From Gammaproteobacteria bacterium (GTDB lineage: Bacteria > Pseudomonadota > Gammaproteobacteria > Ga0077536), in the NCBI GenBank assembly GCA_024235015.1, contig JACKNG010000009.1, forward strand, positions 124,001 to 188,000: 64,000 bases of DNA. Reading direction: 5' to 3'. Each line of letters begins with the position of its first letter. Within the stretch, counting starts at the first letter, position 1. Made by a program: the position numbers and the translations under genes. This document shows, piece after piece, positions 16,755 through 25,466 of this stretch. Below the pieces are notes generated by a model. That model was not told the origin of the DNA and searched no databases. It was given only the letters and a program-made list of their open reading frames with translations.

Positions 16755-16772
16755 CCCGCCCATGCGGGCGGG
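16755..16772. terminator. GC hairpin between convergent phnW and dxs
   Basis: A perfect CCCGCCC/GGGCGGG stem (16755-16761, 16766-16772) with loop ATGC lies in the 46-bp gap between the two convergent stops. It has no T tract, so it may be a weak terminator or RNA-stabilising structure usable from either side. Confidence 0.4.
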
Positions 16773-16792
16773 CATCAGGAGGCGCGCGGCGC

Positions 16793-18691
16793 TCAGGCGC
16801 TGCGCGCGGCGGCCGGGCTGCCGTCGGCGAGACGCGCCAGGCGTGCCCGCAAGTACTCGCCGAAGGCTTCGACCGTGAGCCCGGCGTCGCGCAGCATGTC
16901 GTCGCGCGAGCCGTGCTGGATGGTGCGATCGGGCAGGCCGTAGTTGGCGATGGCGACGTTCACCCCCGCCGCGGCCAGGCACTCGTTGACGGCGCTGCCG
17001 GCGCCGCCCTGCACGACGTTTTCCTCGATGGTCACGAGCAGCGCGTGGCGCGTGGCCAGCTCGAGCACGCAATCGGCATCGAGTGGCTTGACGAAACGCA
17101 TGTTGACTACCGTGGCATCGACGGCCTCGCCGACCGCCTCGGCCACCGCGACCATGGTGCCAAAGGCGAGAATGGCGACCTCGTGCCCTTCGCGGCGAAC
17201 CTCGGCGCGGCCGATCGGCAGCGCGCTCATCGTCTCCTCGATGGCGGCGCCCGGACCGCCGCCGCGCGGGTAGCGCACCGTGGCCGGGCCGTCGTGCATG
17301 AAACCGGTGTAGAGCATCTGCCGGCACTCGTTCTCGTCGGCCGGCGTCATCACCACCATGTTGGGCAGGCAGCGCAGGAAGGACACGTCGTAGGCGCCGT
17401 TGTGGGTCGGGCCGTCGGCGCCGACCAGGCCGGCGCGATCGAGCGCGAACAGCACCGGCAGGTTCTGCAGGGCGACGTCGTGGACGACCTGGTCGTAGCC
17501 GCGCTGCAGGAAGGTCGAGTAGATGGCGACGACCGGCTTCAAGCCGTCGCAGGCCATGCCGGCGGCGACGTTGACGCTGTGCTGCTCGGCAATGGCGACG
17601 TCGAAGTAGCGCTCGGGGTACTCACGCTCGAAACGCACCAGGCCCGAGCCTTCGCGCATGGCCGGGGTGATGGCGACCAGGCGGCGGTCGCGCGCGGCCA
17701 TGTCGCACACCCAGTCACCGAACACGTCACAGTAGTTCCGGCCGGTTTTCTTGCCCGAGGCGACGATGCCGACCTCGGGATCGAACGGCGACACCCCGTG
17801 GTACTTGACCGGGTCGGCCTCGGCCGGGGCATAGCCCTTGCCCTTCTTGGTGATGATGTGCAGAAACTGCGGCCCGGGCAGGTTACGGATGTTGCGCAAG
17901 GTGGCGAGCAGCGCCGGCAGGTCATGGCCGTCGACCGGTCCGATGTAGTTGAAACCGAACTCCTCGAACAGGGTGCCCGGCACGATCAGGCCCTTGACGT
18001 GTTCCTCGGCGCGCCGCGCCAGTTCCCACACCGGCGGCATCTGCGACAACACCTTCTTGCTGCCCTCGCGCACCGTGGTGTAGAGCTTGCCCGACAGGAT
18101 CTGGGCGAAACGGTTGGACAGCGCGCCGACGTTCGGCGAGATCGACATGTTGTTGTCGTTGAGCACGACCAGTACGTCCGCACCGAGGTCACCGGCGTGG
18201 TTGAGCGCTTCGAAGGCCACCCCGGCGGTCATCGCGCCGTCGCCGATCACGGCCACCGCGCGCCGTGCCGCGCCGGTCAGCCTGGCCGCGATCGACATGC
18301 CGAGCGCGGCCGAGATCGAGGTGCTCGAATGGCCCACGCCGAAAGTGTCGTAGATGCTCTCCTCGCGTTTCGGGAACGGCGCCAGCCCGCCCCACTGGCG
18401 GATGGTGTGCAGCCGCTCCTTGCGCCCGGTGAGGATCTTGTGCGGGTAGGCCTGATGGCCGACGTCCCACACGATGCGATCGTCCGGGGTGTTGTAGAGG
18501 TAGTGCAGGGCGATGGTCAGCTCGACCGTGCCGAGGCCGGCGGCGAAGTGCCCGCCGCACTGGCTGACGGTGTCGAGCAGGTAGGCGCGGACTTCGCGGG
18601 CGAGTTCTTCGAGGCTCGATTCGGGCAGCGCGCGAAGGTCGGCGGGCGAGTCGATGCGGTCGAGCAAGGGGTAACGCGAGTGGTCAGTCAT
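16793..18691 (-). CDS. dxs: 1-deoxy-D-xylulose-5-phosphate synthase
   Basis: A 632-residue thiamine-diphosphate transketolase-like enzyme, the first step of the MEP isoprenoid pathway (pyruvate plus glyceraldehyde 3-phosphate to DXP). Seen: VWDVGHQAYPHKILTGR, GVGHSSTSISAALGM, the TPP motif GDGAMTAGVAFEALN...NDNNMSIS and the central transketolase domain EQHSVNVAAGMA, with LDRAGLVGADGPTHNG. The length is standard. It stands on the - strand between the phosphonate operon and hpnH. Isoprenoid supply beside a hopanoid cluster is a sensible metabolic grouping, and dxs is often found there. ATG 18691 is followed by the normal MTDHSRYPLLDRI start. Confidence 0.97.
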   Translation of the reverse strand: MTDHSRYPLLDRIDSPADLRALPESSLEELAREVRAYLLDTVSQCGGHFAAGLGTVELTIALHYLYNTPDDRIVWDVGHQAYPHKILTGRKERLHTIRQWGGLAPFPKREESIYDTFGVGHSSTSISAALGMSIAARLTGAARRAVAVIGDGAMTAGVAFEALNHAGDLGADVLVVLNDNNMSISPNVGALSNRFAQILSGKLYTTVREGSKKVLSQMPPVWELARRAEEHVKGLIVPGTLFEEFGFNYIGPVDGHDLPALLATLRNIRNLPGPQFLHIITKKGKGYAPAEADPVKYHGVSPFDPEVGIVASGKKTGRNYCDVFGDWVCDMAARDRRLVAITPAMREGSGLVRFEREYPERYFDVAIAEQHSVNVAAGMACDGLKPVVAIYSTFLQRGYDQVVHDVALQNLPVLFALDRAGLVGADGPTHNGAYDVSFLRCLPNMVVMTPADENECRQMLYTGFMHDGPATVRYPRGGGPGAAIEETMSALPIGRAEVRREGHEVAILAFGTMVAVAEAVGEAVDATVVNMRFVKPLDADCVLELATRHALLVTIEENVVQGGAGSAVNECLAAAGVNVAIANYGLPDRTIQHGSRDDMLRDAGLTVEAFGEYLRARLARLADGSPAAARSA

Positions 18692-18953
18692 CGGTCAGCT
18701 GGCGATTTTCAGTGCGTGGCCCGGGTCCGCGCGGACCGTGCATTATGGGGAGGCCCCCCAGGCCTTGCAAGCAAGCCGCGGTCGCTGCCGCGGGCCTGCC
18801 CACGGCCGTCGTCGCGGCCCGCGGCGGGGCGTGTTCCAGGCCGCGGGGCTGTACTTCCAGGGGCCGTTAAAGTATGGTTACGCGCCATTGTGGTATGAAC
18901 CGCAATTAATTGAAACTCCGAAAAAAATTCCACTCGTTCGTTAGGGATTAAGC

Positions 18954-20081
18954 ATGGGCGTTCCGCTGATCCAGCAGTACCGCGTGGGCCGGTACATTCT
19001 TGGCCAGAAACTCAAGCGCAACCGGCGCTACCCGCTCGTGCTGATGCTCGAACCGCTGTTCCGCTGCAACCTCGCCTGCGCGGGCTGCGGCAAGATCGAC
19101 TACCCCGACGAGATCCTCGACAAGCGCCTGAGCTACGACGACTGCATGCATGCGATCGAGGAATGCGGCGCACCGATCGTGTCCATCGCCGGCGGCGAAC
19201 CGCTCATCCACAAGGAGATGCCGCAGATCGTGCGCGGCTTCATCGAGCGCAAGAAGTTCGTCTACCTGTGCACCAACGCGTTGCTGCTCGATCGCCGCAT
19301 GGACGACTACGAACCGTCGCCCTACCTGACCTTCTCCGTTCACCTCGACGGCAACCGCGATCGGCACGATGCCTCGGTGTGCCGCGACGGCGTCTACGAC
19401 AAGTGCGTCGAGGTCATCGCCCGCGCGCTCGCCCGCGGCTTCCGCGTGACCGTCAACTGCACCCTGTTCCAGGGCGAGGCGGCGGAAGAAGTGGCGCAGT
19501 TCATGGACGACATGATGGCCCTCGGCGTCGAGGGCGTGACCATTTCGCCCGGCTACTGGTACGAGCGCGCACCGCGCCAGGACGTGTTCCTCAAGCGCCT
19601 CGGCGCCAAGCGCCTGTTCCGCGGCCTGTTCGAACTCGGCCGCGGGCGCAAGTGGCGCTTCAACCAGTCGAGCCTCTACCTCGACTTCCTGGCCGGCAAC
19701 CAGACCTACCACTGCACGCCCTGGGGCAACCCGACGCGCAACGTGTTCGGTTGGCAGAAGCCGTGCTACCTGCTGGTCGGCGAAGGCTATGCGCCGACCT
19801 TCAAGAGCCTGATCGAAGACACCGACTGGGACCGCTACGGCACCGGGGTCAATCCCAAGTGCGCCGACTGCATGGTGCACTCCGGCTACGAGGCGACCGC
19901 CGTCAACGACACCTTCTCGCACCCGCTCAAGGCGCTCAAGGTGTTCCTGCGCGGCCCGCGCACCGACGGCCCGATGGCCCCCGAAGTGCCGTTCCACTAC
20001 GACGACGACGTTGCCGCCAAGCCGCGCCTCGTCGCCGAAGCCCCGGCCAACTCGGGGTGTAACAAGAAGCGCGTCGCCTGA
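18954..20081 (+). CDS. hpnH: Adenosyl-hopane synthase HpnH (radical SAM)
   Basis: A 375-residue radical SAM protein that joins the 5'-deoxyadenosyl group to diploptene, giving adenosylhopane, the first step of side-chain synthesis. Seen: the MGVPLIQQYRVGRYILGQK start, the cluster motif C38-x3-C42-x2-C45 (CNLACAGC), the IAGGEPLIH SAM-contact strand and a Cys-containing C-terminal part (CADCMVHSGYEATAV). The last about 30 residues are a non-conserved tail. ATG 18954 follows AGGGA with eight-base spacing. The 262 bp upstream hold an AT-rich stretch (about 18868-18950) where the promoter probably lies, divergent from dxs; I could not pick a clear -35/-10 pair. Confidence 0.95.
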   Translation: MGVPLIQQYRVGRYILGQKLKRNRRYPLVLMLEPLFRCNLACAGCGKIDYPDEILDKRLSYDDCMHAIEECGAPIVSIAGGEPLIHKEMPQIVRGFIERKKFVYLCTNALLLDRRMDDYEPSPYLTFSVHLDGNRDRHDASVCRDGVYDKCVEVIARALARGFRVTVNCTLFQGEAAEEVAQFMDDMMALGVEGVTISPGYWYERAPRQDVFLKRLGAKRLFRGLFELGRGRKWRFNQSSLYLDFLAGNQTYHCTPWGNPTRNVFGWQKPCYLLVGEGYAPTFKSLIEDTDWDRYGTGVNPKCADCMVHSGYEATAVNDTFSHPLKALKVFLRGPRTDGPMAPEVPFHYDDDVAAKPRLVAEAPANSGCNKKRVA

Positions 20082-20147
20082 CGGCGACGCCGATCCGCCC
20101 CGGCGCGCGGCCCCGCCAGTCTCGCCCCCCACGCGAAACGCTCGACG

Positions 20148-21329
20148 GTGCTCGTCCTGAGTGCGATTGCGGCGGCCCTGTGGGTGGCCCTGCTCCTCGT
20201 ACCGTGGCGCCCCTGGTCGACCCGCGAGAGCCTCGCCCCGCTGCGCCCCGAACAGGCGGCGCGCGTGCGTCTCACTGACATCACTGCGCTCATCCCGGCC
20301 CGCGACGAGGCCAGTTGCATCGGCGCCACCCTGCGTGCGCTGGGCGGCCAGGGCGAACTCGCCCGCGTGGTGCTGATCGACGACCAGAGCAGCGACGGCA
20401 CCGCGGCGATTGCCCGCGACAGCGGCGTTGCCGCGCTCGAGATCATCGCCGGCAGCACGCCGCCGCCGGGTTGGAGCGGCAAGCTGTGGGCCCTGCAGCA
20501 GGGTCTCGCCCAGGTCGACAGCGACTACGTGCTGCTGCTCGACGCCGACATCGAACTCGCCCCGGGCATGCTGGCGGCGCTGGCCGCGCGGCGCGACGCC
20601 CAGGGCCTCGACCTGGTCTCGATCATGGCGACACTGCACATGGGCAACGCCTGGGAGAAGCTGCTCCTGCCCCCCTTCATCTTCTTCTTCAAGCTGCTCT
20701 ACCCCTTTGCCCTGGCCAACGAGCCTCGCTCACGGGTGGCCGCTGCCGCGGGCGGCTGCATCCTGCTGCGGACCGCCGCGCTGCGCGCACTGGGCGGCTT
20801 CGAAGCGCTGCACGATGCCATCATCGATGACTGCACCCTGGCCGGCCGGGTCAAGCGCCAGGGCGGACGCACCTGGCTTGGCCTCAGTCGCGGCGTCCGC
20901 GCCATCCGCCCCTATGCCACGCTCGGCAACATCTGGAACATGGTCGCGCGCACCGCCTTCACCCAGTTGCATTATTCCCTGGCCCTGCTGATGCTGTGCA
21001 CCCTGATGCTGCTGCTGTCGTTCGGCGCGCCCGTGGCGGCGCTCACGGCCGGTGGCGCCAGCACCGCCTGCGGCCTGCTGGCACTCGGCGCCCTGACCGC
21101 CGCCTACTGGCCGACGGTGCGCTACTACGATCTCGCGCCGATCTGGGCGCTGACCCTGCCCGCCGCGGCAGTGCTCTTCCTGGCCATGACCTGGACCTCG
21201 GCCCTGCGCTACTGGCGTGGCGAGCGCAGCCGCTGGAAGAACCGCAGCTACGAACGGGCCACGCCGTCACAGTCCGCCGACGCCGCACGGAACCCGGCGG
21301 CCACGCGGGACTCGATAACGAAGGTCTGA
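20148..21329 (+). CDS. hpnB: Hopene-associated glycosyltransferase HpnB
   Basis: A 393-residue GT2-type membrane glycosyltransferase. Seen: an N-terminal span, the nucleotide-sugar fold opening ITALIPARDEASCIG, IDDQSSDGT, the metal-binding DAD in LLLDADIELAPGM, an acceptor-side IIDDCTLAGRVKRQGG and three to four C-terminal spans. This matches HpnB of hopanoid loci; donor and acceptor are not proven. The start is GTG 20148, 66 bp after hpnH. The following hpnM starts 16 bp past the stop, so hpnH-hpnB-hpnM form one operon. Confidence 0.9.
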   Translation: MLVLSAIAAALWVALLLVPWRPWSTRESLAPLRPEQAARVRLTDITALIPARDEASCIGATLRALGGQGELARVVLIDDQSSDGTAAIARDSGVAALEIIAGSTPPPGWSGKLWALQQGLAQVDSDYVLLLDADIELAPGMLAALAARRDAQGLDLVSIMATLHMGNAWEKLLLPPFIFFFKLLYPFALANEPRSRVAAAAGGCILLRTAALRALGGFEALHDAIIDDCTLAGRVKRQGGRTWLGLSRGVRAIRPYATLGNIWNMVARTAFTQLHYSLALLMLCTLMLLLSFGAPVAALTAGGASTACGLLALGALTAAYWPTVRYYDLAPIWALTLPAAAVLFLAMTWTSALRYWRGERSRWKNRSYERATPSQSADAARNPAATRDSITKV

Positions 21330-21345
21330 AGGAACCCACCCGCTC

Positions 21346-21930
21346 ATGAAATACCTGTTGCCGCTCGTCCTCTTCCTCTCCGTGTCCGGTGCCGCCATGG
21401 CCGGGACCACCGCCGAGGCGACGGTGGAGAACCTGCACGCCCACCTGCTCGAGGCCATGCAGGGCGGCGACAGCCTCGGCTACAGCGGGCGCCACGACCT
21501 GCTCGCGCCCGTCATCGAGGGCAGCTTCGACTTCGAAACCATCGCCAGCATCGTCACCGGCCGGGCCTGGAAGACCGCCAGCGCCGAACAGCGCGCCGCC
21601 TTCCTCGACACTTTCGACGCACTCAGCGTGGCCACCTACGCGACCAATTTCTCCGGCTACGATGGCGAGCGCTTCGAGACCCGGGACAGCGAGGACAGCC
21701 GCGGCTCGCGCATCGTGCGCACCGTGCTGGTCAAGAGCGATGGCGACGAGATAACCCTTAATTACATGTTGCGCGAAACCAACGGTGACTGGCGCATCAT
21801 CAACGTGGTCGCCCAGGGCGTCTCCGACCTCTCGCTCAAGCGCGCCGAGTACACGGCCGTTATCGAGTCTGAGGGGTTCGATTCACTGGTCCGGCGCCTG
21901 CGCGAGAAAGTCTCGGAGATGGCGCACTGA
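21346..21930 (+). CDS. hpnM: HpnM, MlaC/Ttg2D-family periplasmic lipid-binding protein
   Basis: A 194-residue exported protein: a signal peptide (MKYLLPLVLFLSVSGAAMA, cleavage after AMA) followed by a toluene-tolerance Ttg2D/MlaC domain. MlaC proteins ferry phospholipids across the periplasm, and HpnM is the form found in hopanoid clusters. Seen: FDFETIASIVTGRAWKTAS and the TLNYMLRETNGDWRIINVVAQGVSDLSL core. It is followed, after 373 bp, by mlaA, its expected outer-membrane partner. The gene lies 16 bp after hpnB. It could carry hopanoids, phospholipids or both. Confidence 0.88.
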   Translation: MKYLLPLVLFLSVSGAAMAGTTAEATVENLHAHLLEAMQGGDSLGYSGRHDLLAPVIEGSFDFETIASIVTGRAWKTASAEQRAAFLDTFDALSVATYATNFSGYDGERFETRDSEDSRGSRIVRTVLVKSDGDEITLNYMLRETNGDWRIINVVAQGVSDLSLKRAEYTAVIESEGFDSLVRRLREKVSEMAH

Positions 21931-22303
21931 GGGAGTCCGGAATCCGGCCCTGAGAGGAACTGTCGACCTTGCGTCCACGCCGCTGCTGAGCGCGATGCCA
22001 AGGCCCGGCAAGGCGTAGCGAGTACCGTGCAGGCGCACTGCACGAACGCGCGAGGATGCCACCGGGCGCGAACGGGTTTCCGTCGGCCGTTCGGCTTGCC
22101 CGTCGAACCCGCCGGTCGAGGCGTCGCCTGCACCCAGCAGTGGCCCTGTGCGCGAGCGACGCGACGCCGGCCGGCATGTTCGGTGGAACGCGCGTGATGT
22201 CGACGAAAGGCCCACGGGCCCTAGTGCGGGTACGCCACATCTGTGGCATCATTTCGCGCCAATAACAACGCCCCGAAACCAAAGCGAAGGTCTTGCGTAA
22301 CCC
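21931..22303 (+). other. Intergenic region hpnM-mlaA with a 14-bp palindrome
   Basis: No gene is convincing in these 373 bp. Near the 3' end GCCACA-TC-TGTGGC (22234-22247) is a perfect palindrome about 57 bp before the mlaA start, a candidate operator in what is likely the mlaA promoter region. A weak GGCCC-ACG-GGCC pairing precedes it. I found no clear sigma-70 pair. Confidence 0.35.
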
Positions 22304-23062
22304 ATGAAGCTGCCCGGAATTCGCGCTGTACTGCCGGCGCTCGCCGTTCTCTCCCTGTTGCTCGTCACCGGATGCTCGTCGACCGCCACGACCGATCCCG
22401 GCGATCCCCACGAAGCGTTGAACCGCAAGTTCTACGCCTTCAACGACACCCTGGACAAGAACATCCTGGAACCGGTGGCGAAGAAGTACGTGGCCGTGAC
22501 GCCCGACCCGATGCGCGAGAGCGTGACCAACTTCTTCGACAACGTGTCCTACCTGAACACCATCGCCAACGACCTGCTGCAGGGCAAGGTGGGCGCGTTC
22601 TTCACCGATTCGGGACGCTTCGTCGTCAACAGCACGCTCGGTATCGGCGGCCTGTTCGATCCGGCCACCGGCATCGGCCTCGAACAGCGCGAAGAAGACC
22701 TGGGCCAGACCTTCGGCGTGTGGGGTGCGGGCGAAGGCGCCTACCTGACCCTGCCCTTCCTCGGCCCGAGTTCCTACCGCGACCTGCCGTCCCCGGCGAT
22801 GGGCATGTTGCTCAACCCCCTGACCTATCTCTCGGCCGTGGTCACCATCCCGGTGGGTGTGGTCAACGCCGTCAATACCCGCGCCAACCTGCTCGATGCC
22901 TCGCGCATCCGCGATCAGGCCGCACTCGATCCCTACACGTTCGTGCGCGAAGCCTGGCGCCAGCAGCGCGAGTACCAGATCTACGACGGCAACCCGCCCG
23001 GCGACGGCTTTGACGAGTTCATCGAGGGCGAGGGCGACGCCGCCATCCTGCGCGTCTACTGA
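22304..23062 (+). CDS. mlaA: MlaA (VacJ) outer-membrane lipoprotein
   Basis: A 252-residue lipoprotein: a signal peptide ending in the lipobox LVTGC (acylated Cys about residue 24), then the MlaA/VacJ domain. Seen: DPHEALNRKFYAFNDTLDKN, NFFDNVSYLNTIANDLLQGK, FVVNSTLGIGGLFDPAT and DLGQTFGVWGAGEGAYLTLPFLGPSS, all family signatures. MlaA sits in the inner leaflet of the outer membrane and passes phospholipids to MlaC. Next to hpnM it forms the periplasmic and outer-membrane half of an Mla-like path whose ABC half may be the mlaEFD genes about 18 kb away. Start ATG 22304 with GAAGGT upstream. Confidence 0.95.
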   Translation: MKLPGIRAVLPALAVLSLLLVTGCSSTATTDPGDPHEALNRKFYAFNDTLDKNILEPVAKKYVAVTPDPMRESVTNFFDNVSYLNTIANDLLQGKVGAFFTDSGRFVVNSTLGIGGLFDPATGIGLEQREEDLGQTFGVWGAGEGAYLTLPFLGPSSYRDLPSPAMGMLLNPLTYLSAVVTIPVGVVNAVNTRANLLDASRIRDQAALDPYTFVREAWRQQREYQIYDGNPPGDGFDEFIEGEGDAAILRVY

Positions 23063-23076
23063 GGACGCCGACCGCG

Positions 23077-23096
23077 GCGGCCCGGTCCCGGGCCGC
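23077..23096. terminator. GC hairpin between convergent mlaA and glcF
   Basis: GCGGCCCG (23077-23084), loop GTCC, CGGGCCGC (23089-23096): a perfect 8-bp stem in the 60-bp gap between two convergent stops. No T tract follows on either strand, so efficiency is uncertain. Confidence 0.4.
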
Positions 23097-23122
23097 TGCG
23101 CGCTTCCCATGCCACTGCCCGC

Positions 23123-24355
23123 TCAGGCGTCGGGCAGGCAATCCGCAACCAGTTCCAGCCAGTGCCTGACCGGCACCTGCGCAGCCTGCGCGAGGTGGGT
23201 CTGGCAGCCGATGTTGGCCGTCACGACGAGTTGCGGCCGCGCCGCCATCAGGTGGCCGAGCTTGCGTGTGCGTAGCGCGGACGCCTGGTCCGGGTGGACC
23301 AGGGCGTAGCTGCCGGCCGAGCCACAGCACAGGTGGCTTTCCGCCACCGGCACGAGTTCGAAACCACAGGCGCGCAACAGGCCTTCGAGCCGGCCGCCCA
23401 GGCGTTGCCCGTGCTGCAGGCTGCACGGTGCCTGCACCGCCACGGCGCCGACGCCGCTGACCTCGAGACGGCAGGCCAGCAGCCCCGCATCGACCAGCTC
23501 GAGCGGGTCGCGCGCGAGTGCGGCGATGCGCGCGGCGCGTTCGGCGTAGGTGGCATCGTCCCGCAACAGGTCGGTGTATTCCTTGAGCTGCACGCCGCAA
23601 CCCGAGGCCGTCACCATCACCGCCTCGGCGCCGGCGTCGAGTGCCGGCCACCAGGCGTCGATGACCCGTCGCGCCTGCGCGCGCGCCACCTCTTCGGCGC
23701 CGAGGTGATGGGCCAGGGCGCCACAGCAGTCGGCACCCGCGACCCGCACCAGCTCGATGCCGAGCGCGTCGAACACCCGCACGGCGGCGGCGTCGATGGC
23801 CGGGTTGAGTACCGGTTGGGCGCAACCGCCCAGCAGCAGCACGCGTCGCGCATGACGGGCCGGCGCCGCTCGCGGCGCGGGCGCCGGCGCGCGACGTGGC
23901 GGGAGGTGCGCGGCGAGCCGCGCCGGCAGCAGCGGTCGGACCCAGCGCGCCATCGCCAGCAGCGGGGCGAACCGTCGCGGGTAGGGCACCACGTTGAGCA
24001 AGGCATGGCGCAACAGGCGCGACGGCCACGGCGGCGGCGCCCGCCGCAACACGCGCGGGCGCACCAGCTCGACCAGGCGACCGTAGCGCACGCCCGAGGG
24101 GCAGGTCGTCTCGCAGTTGCGGCAAACCAGGCAATGATCGAGGTGCAGGCGGGTGTCGGCGCCGACGCTGCCGTCTTCGAGCAAGGCCTTGATCAGGTAG
24201 ATGCGCCCGCGCGGCCCCTCCAGCTCGTCACCGCTGAGCTGGTAGGTCGGGCAGGTCGCGTTGCAGAAACCGCAGTGCACGCAGCTGCGCACGATGGCGG
24301 CTGCCTCGGCACTGAAATCCTCCGCGGCCATCGCCGCGCTCACCGGGGCGCGCAT
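23123..24355 (-). CDS. glcF: Glycolate oxidase iron-sulfur subunit GlcF
   Basis: A 410-residue protein with two N-terminal [4Fe-4S] motifs (CVHCGFCNATCPTY and CLVCRNCETTCPSGV) and two C-terminal CCG domains (around ADCCGALAHH and SHLCCGSAGSY). These are the marks of GlcF/LutA-type electron carriers of the GlcDEF glycolate oxidase. AAGGA spaced ahead of ATG 24355 supports that start. It lies 7 bp after glcE, with which it must be cotranscribed. GlcD, the FAD catalytic subunit, is not in this window. Confidence 0.92.
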   Translation of the reverse strand: MRAPVSAAMAAEDFSAEAAAIVRSCVHCGFCNATCPTYQLSGDELEGPRGRIYLIKALLEDGSVGADTRLHLDHCLVCRNCETTCPSGVRYGRLVELVRPRVLRRAPPPWPSRLLRHALLNVVPYPRRFAPLLAMARWVRPLLPARLAAHLPPRRAPAPAPRAAPARHARRVLLLGGCAQPVLNPAIDAAAVRVFDALGIELVRVAGADCCGALAHHLGAEEVARAQARRVIDAWWPALDAGAEAVMVTASGCGVQLKEYTDLLRDDATYAERAARIAALARDPLELVDAGLLACRLEVSGVGAVAVQAPCSLQHGQRLGGRLEGLLRACGFELVPVAESHLCCGSAGSYALVHPDQASALRTRKLGHLMAARPQLVVTANIGCQTHLAQAAQVPVRHWLELVADCLPDA

Positions 24356-24362
24356 GGTGTCC

Positions 24363-25466
24363 TTACAGCCACGGGTAGAGACGTCCGGGGTTGAAAACCC
24401 GGGCGGGGTCGAAGGCCTGCTTGACCCGTTGCATGAGCGCGGCGAGCGCCGGCGGCGGCGTGGCGAAGTGCGCCTCCACGGCACCGCGGAAAGCCTGCGC
24501 ATGGCCACCGTGACGCGCGGCGAACGAGGCCAGGGCCGCGCCGTCGCCGGCCGCCGCCGCGACCCAGCGCAGGGCGCCACCCCAATCGACGACCGTACAG
24601 GCATAGCCATCCGGATCGGGCGCGGCGGGCGGCAGCGCGAGGCGCCAGGCGACCCGTCCGGCAGCGGCGTCGCCGAGCACGCCGGGAGCGTGGTCGCGCA
24701 GGTCATCCCATGGTCCGCCCGTCTCCTCGACGCGTTCCGGCGCGAGGCGACGCACCGCGTCGTCGATCGCGGCCGCACTGCCGGACACGCGCTGGTAGAG
24801 CCTGTTGCCGACATGCGCGAGGCCCGTGGTCGGCCACGGCTTCGCCTGCAGGGCGACCATGCGCGCGGCCGCCTCGGCACGCTCGGCGGGCCAGCTCAGG
24901 GTTGCTTCGCGCGCCGGGCGCGGGACCACCCGCAACGATACCCGGGTCAGCACGCCCAGCGTGCCCAGCGCCCCGCACTGCAGGCGCGAGACGTCGTAGC
25001 CGGCGACGTTCTTCATCACCTGGCCGCCGAAGCGGAGCACCTCGCCATGGCCATTGACGAGTTCGACGCCGAGGACGAAGTCGCGCGCGCTGCCGCGGAA
25101 CGGCCGCGCGGGGCCGGACAGGCCGGCCGCAACCACGCCGCCGAGGGTCGTCGCCGAAGAGAAGCGCGGCGGTTCGAAACCGAGCATCTGGCCGCGTTCG
25201 GCCAGCGCCTGCTCGATCTCGACCAGCGGGGTGCCGGCGCGGGCGGTCAGCACCAGTTCACTCGGTTCGTAGTCGAGGATGCCGCACAGCAACCGCGTGT
25301 CGAGCTCGGTGTCGCTCGCCGTCGCGGCACCGTAGAAAGCCTTGCTGTCGCCGCCGCGGATGCGCAGGCTGCGCCCTTCGGCTGCCGCCGTGCGGACCTG
25401 CTGCGCGAGCGCCGTCGTGGCGGCATCGACCGGCCGGCCCGCAGCGGGCCCCGCTGCCGCGATCAT
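24363..25466 (-). CDS. glcE: Glycolate oxidase FAD-binding subunit GlcE
   Basis: A 367-residue PCMH-type FAD-binding protein, the second flavin subunit of glycolate oxidase (glycolate to glyoxylate). Seen: LRIRGGDSKAFYG, the pyrophosphate-binding SSATTLGGVVAAGLSGP and GGQVMKNVAGYDVSRL, with the C-terminal FDPARVFNPGRLY common to the family. The ATG at 25466 overlaps the aroC stop (ATGA), so glcE is translationally coupled to a gene of a different pathway. The length is near that of E. coli GlcE. The window holds no glcD. Confidence 0.93.
   Translation of the reverse strand: MIAAAGPAAGRPVDAATTALAQQVRTAAAEGRSLRIRGGDSKAFYGAATASDTELDTRLLCGILDYEPSELVLTARAGTPLVEIEQALAERGQMLGFEPPRFSSATTLGGVVAAGLSGPARPFRGSARDFVLGVELVNGHGEVLRFGGQVMKNVAGYDVSRLQCGALGTLGVLTRVSLRVVPRPAREATLSWPAERAEAAARMVALQAKPWPTTGLAHVGNRLYQRVSGSAAAIDDAVRRLAPERVEETGGPWDDLRDHAPGVLGDAAAGRVAWRLALPPAAPDPDGYACTVVDWGGALRWVAAAAGDGAALASFAARHGGHAQAFRGAVEAHFATPPPALAALMQRVKQAFDPARVFNPGRLYPWL

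Noticed and set aside
15986..18898. 970-codon open frame on the + strand across phnW and dxs
   Set aside because: It is out of frame with phnW and antisense to dxs, with no recognisable domain.
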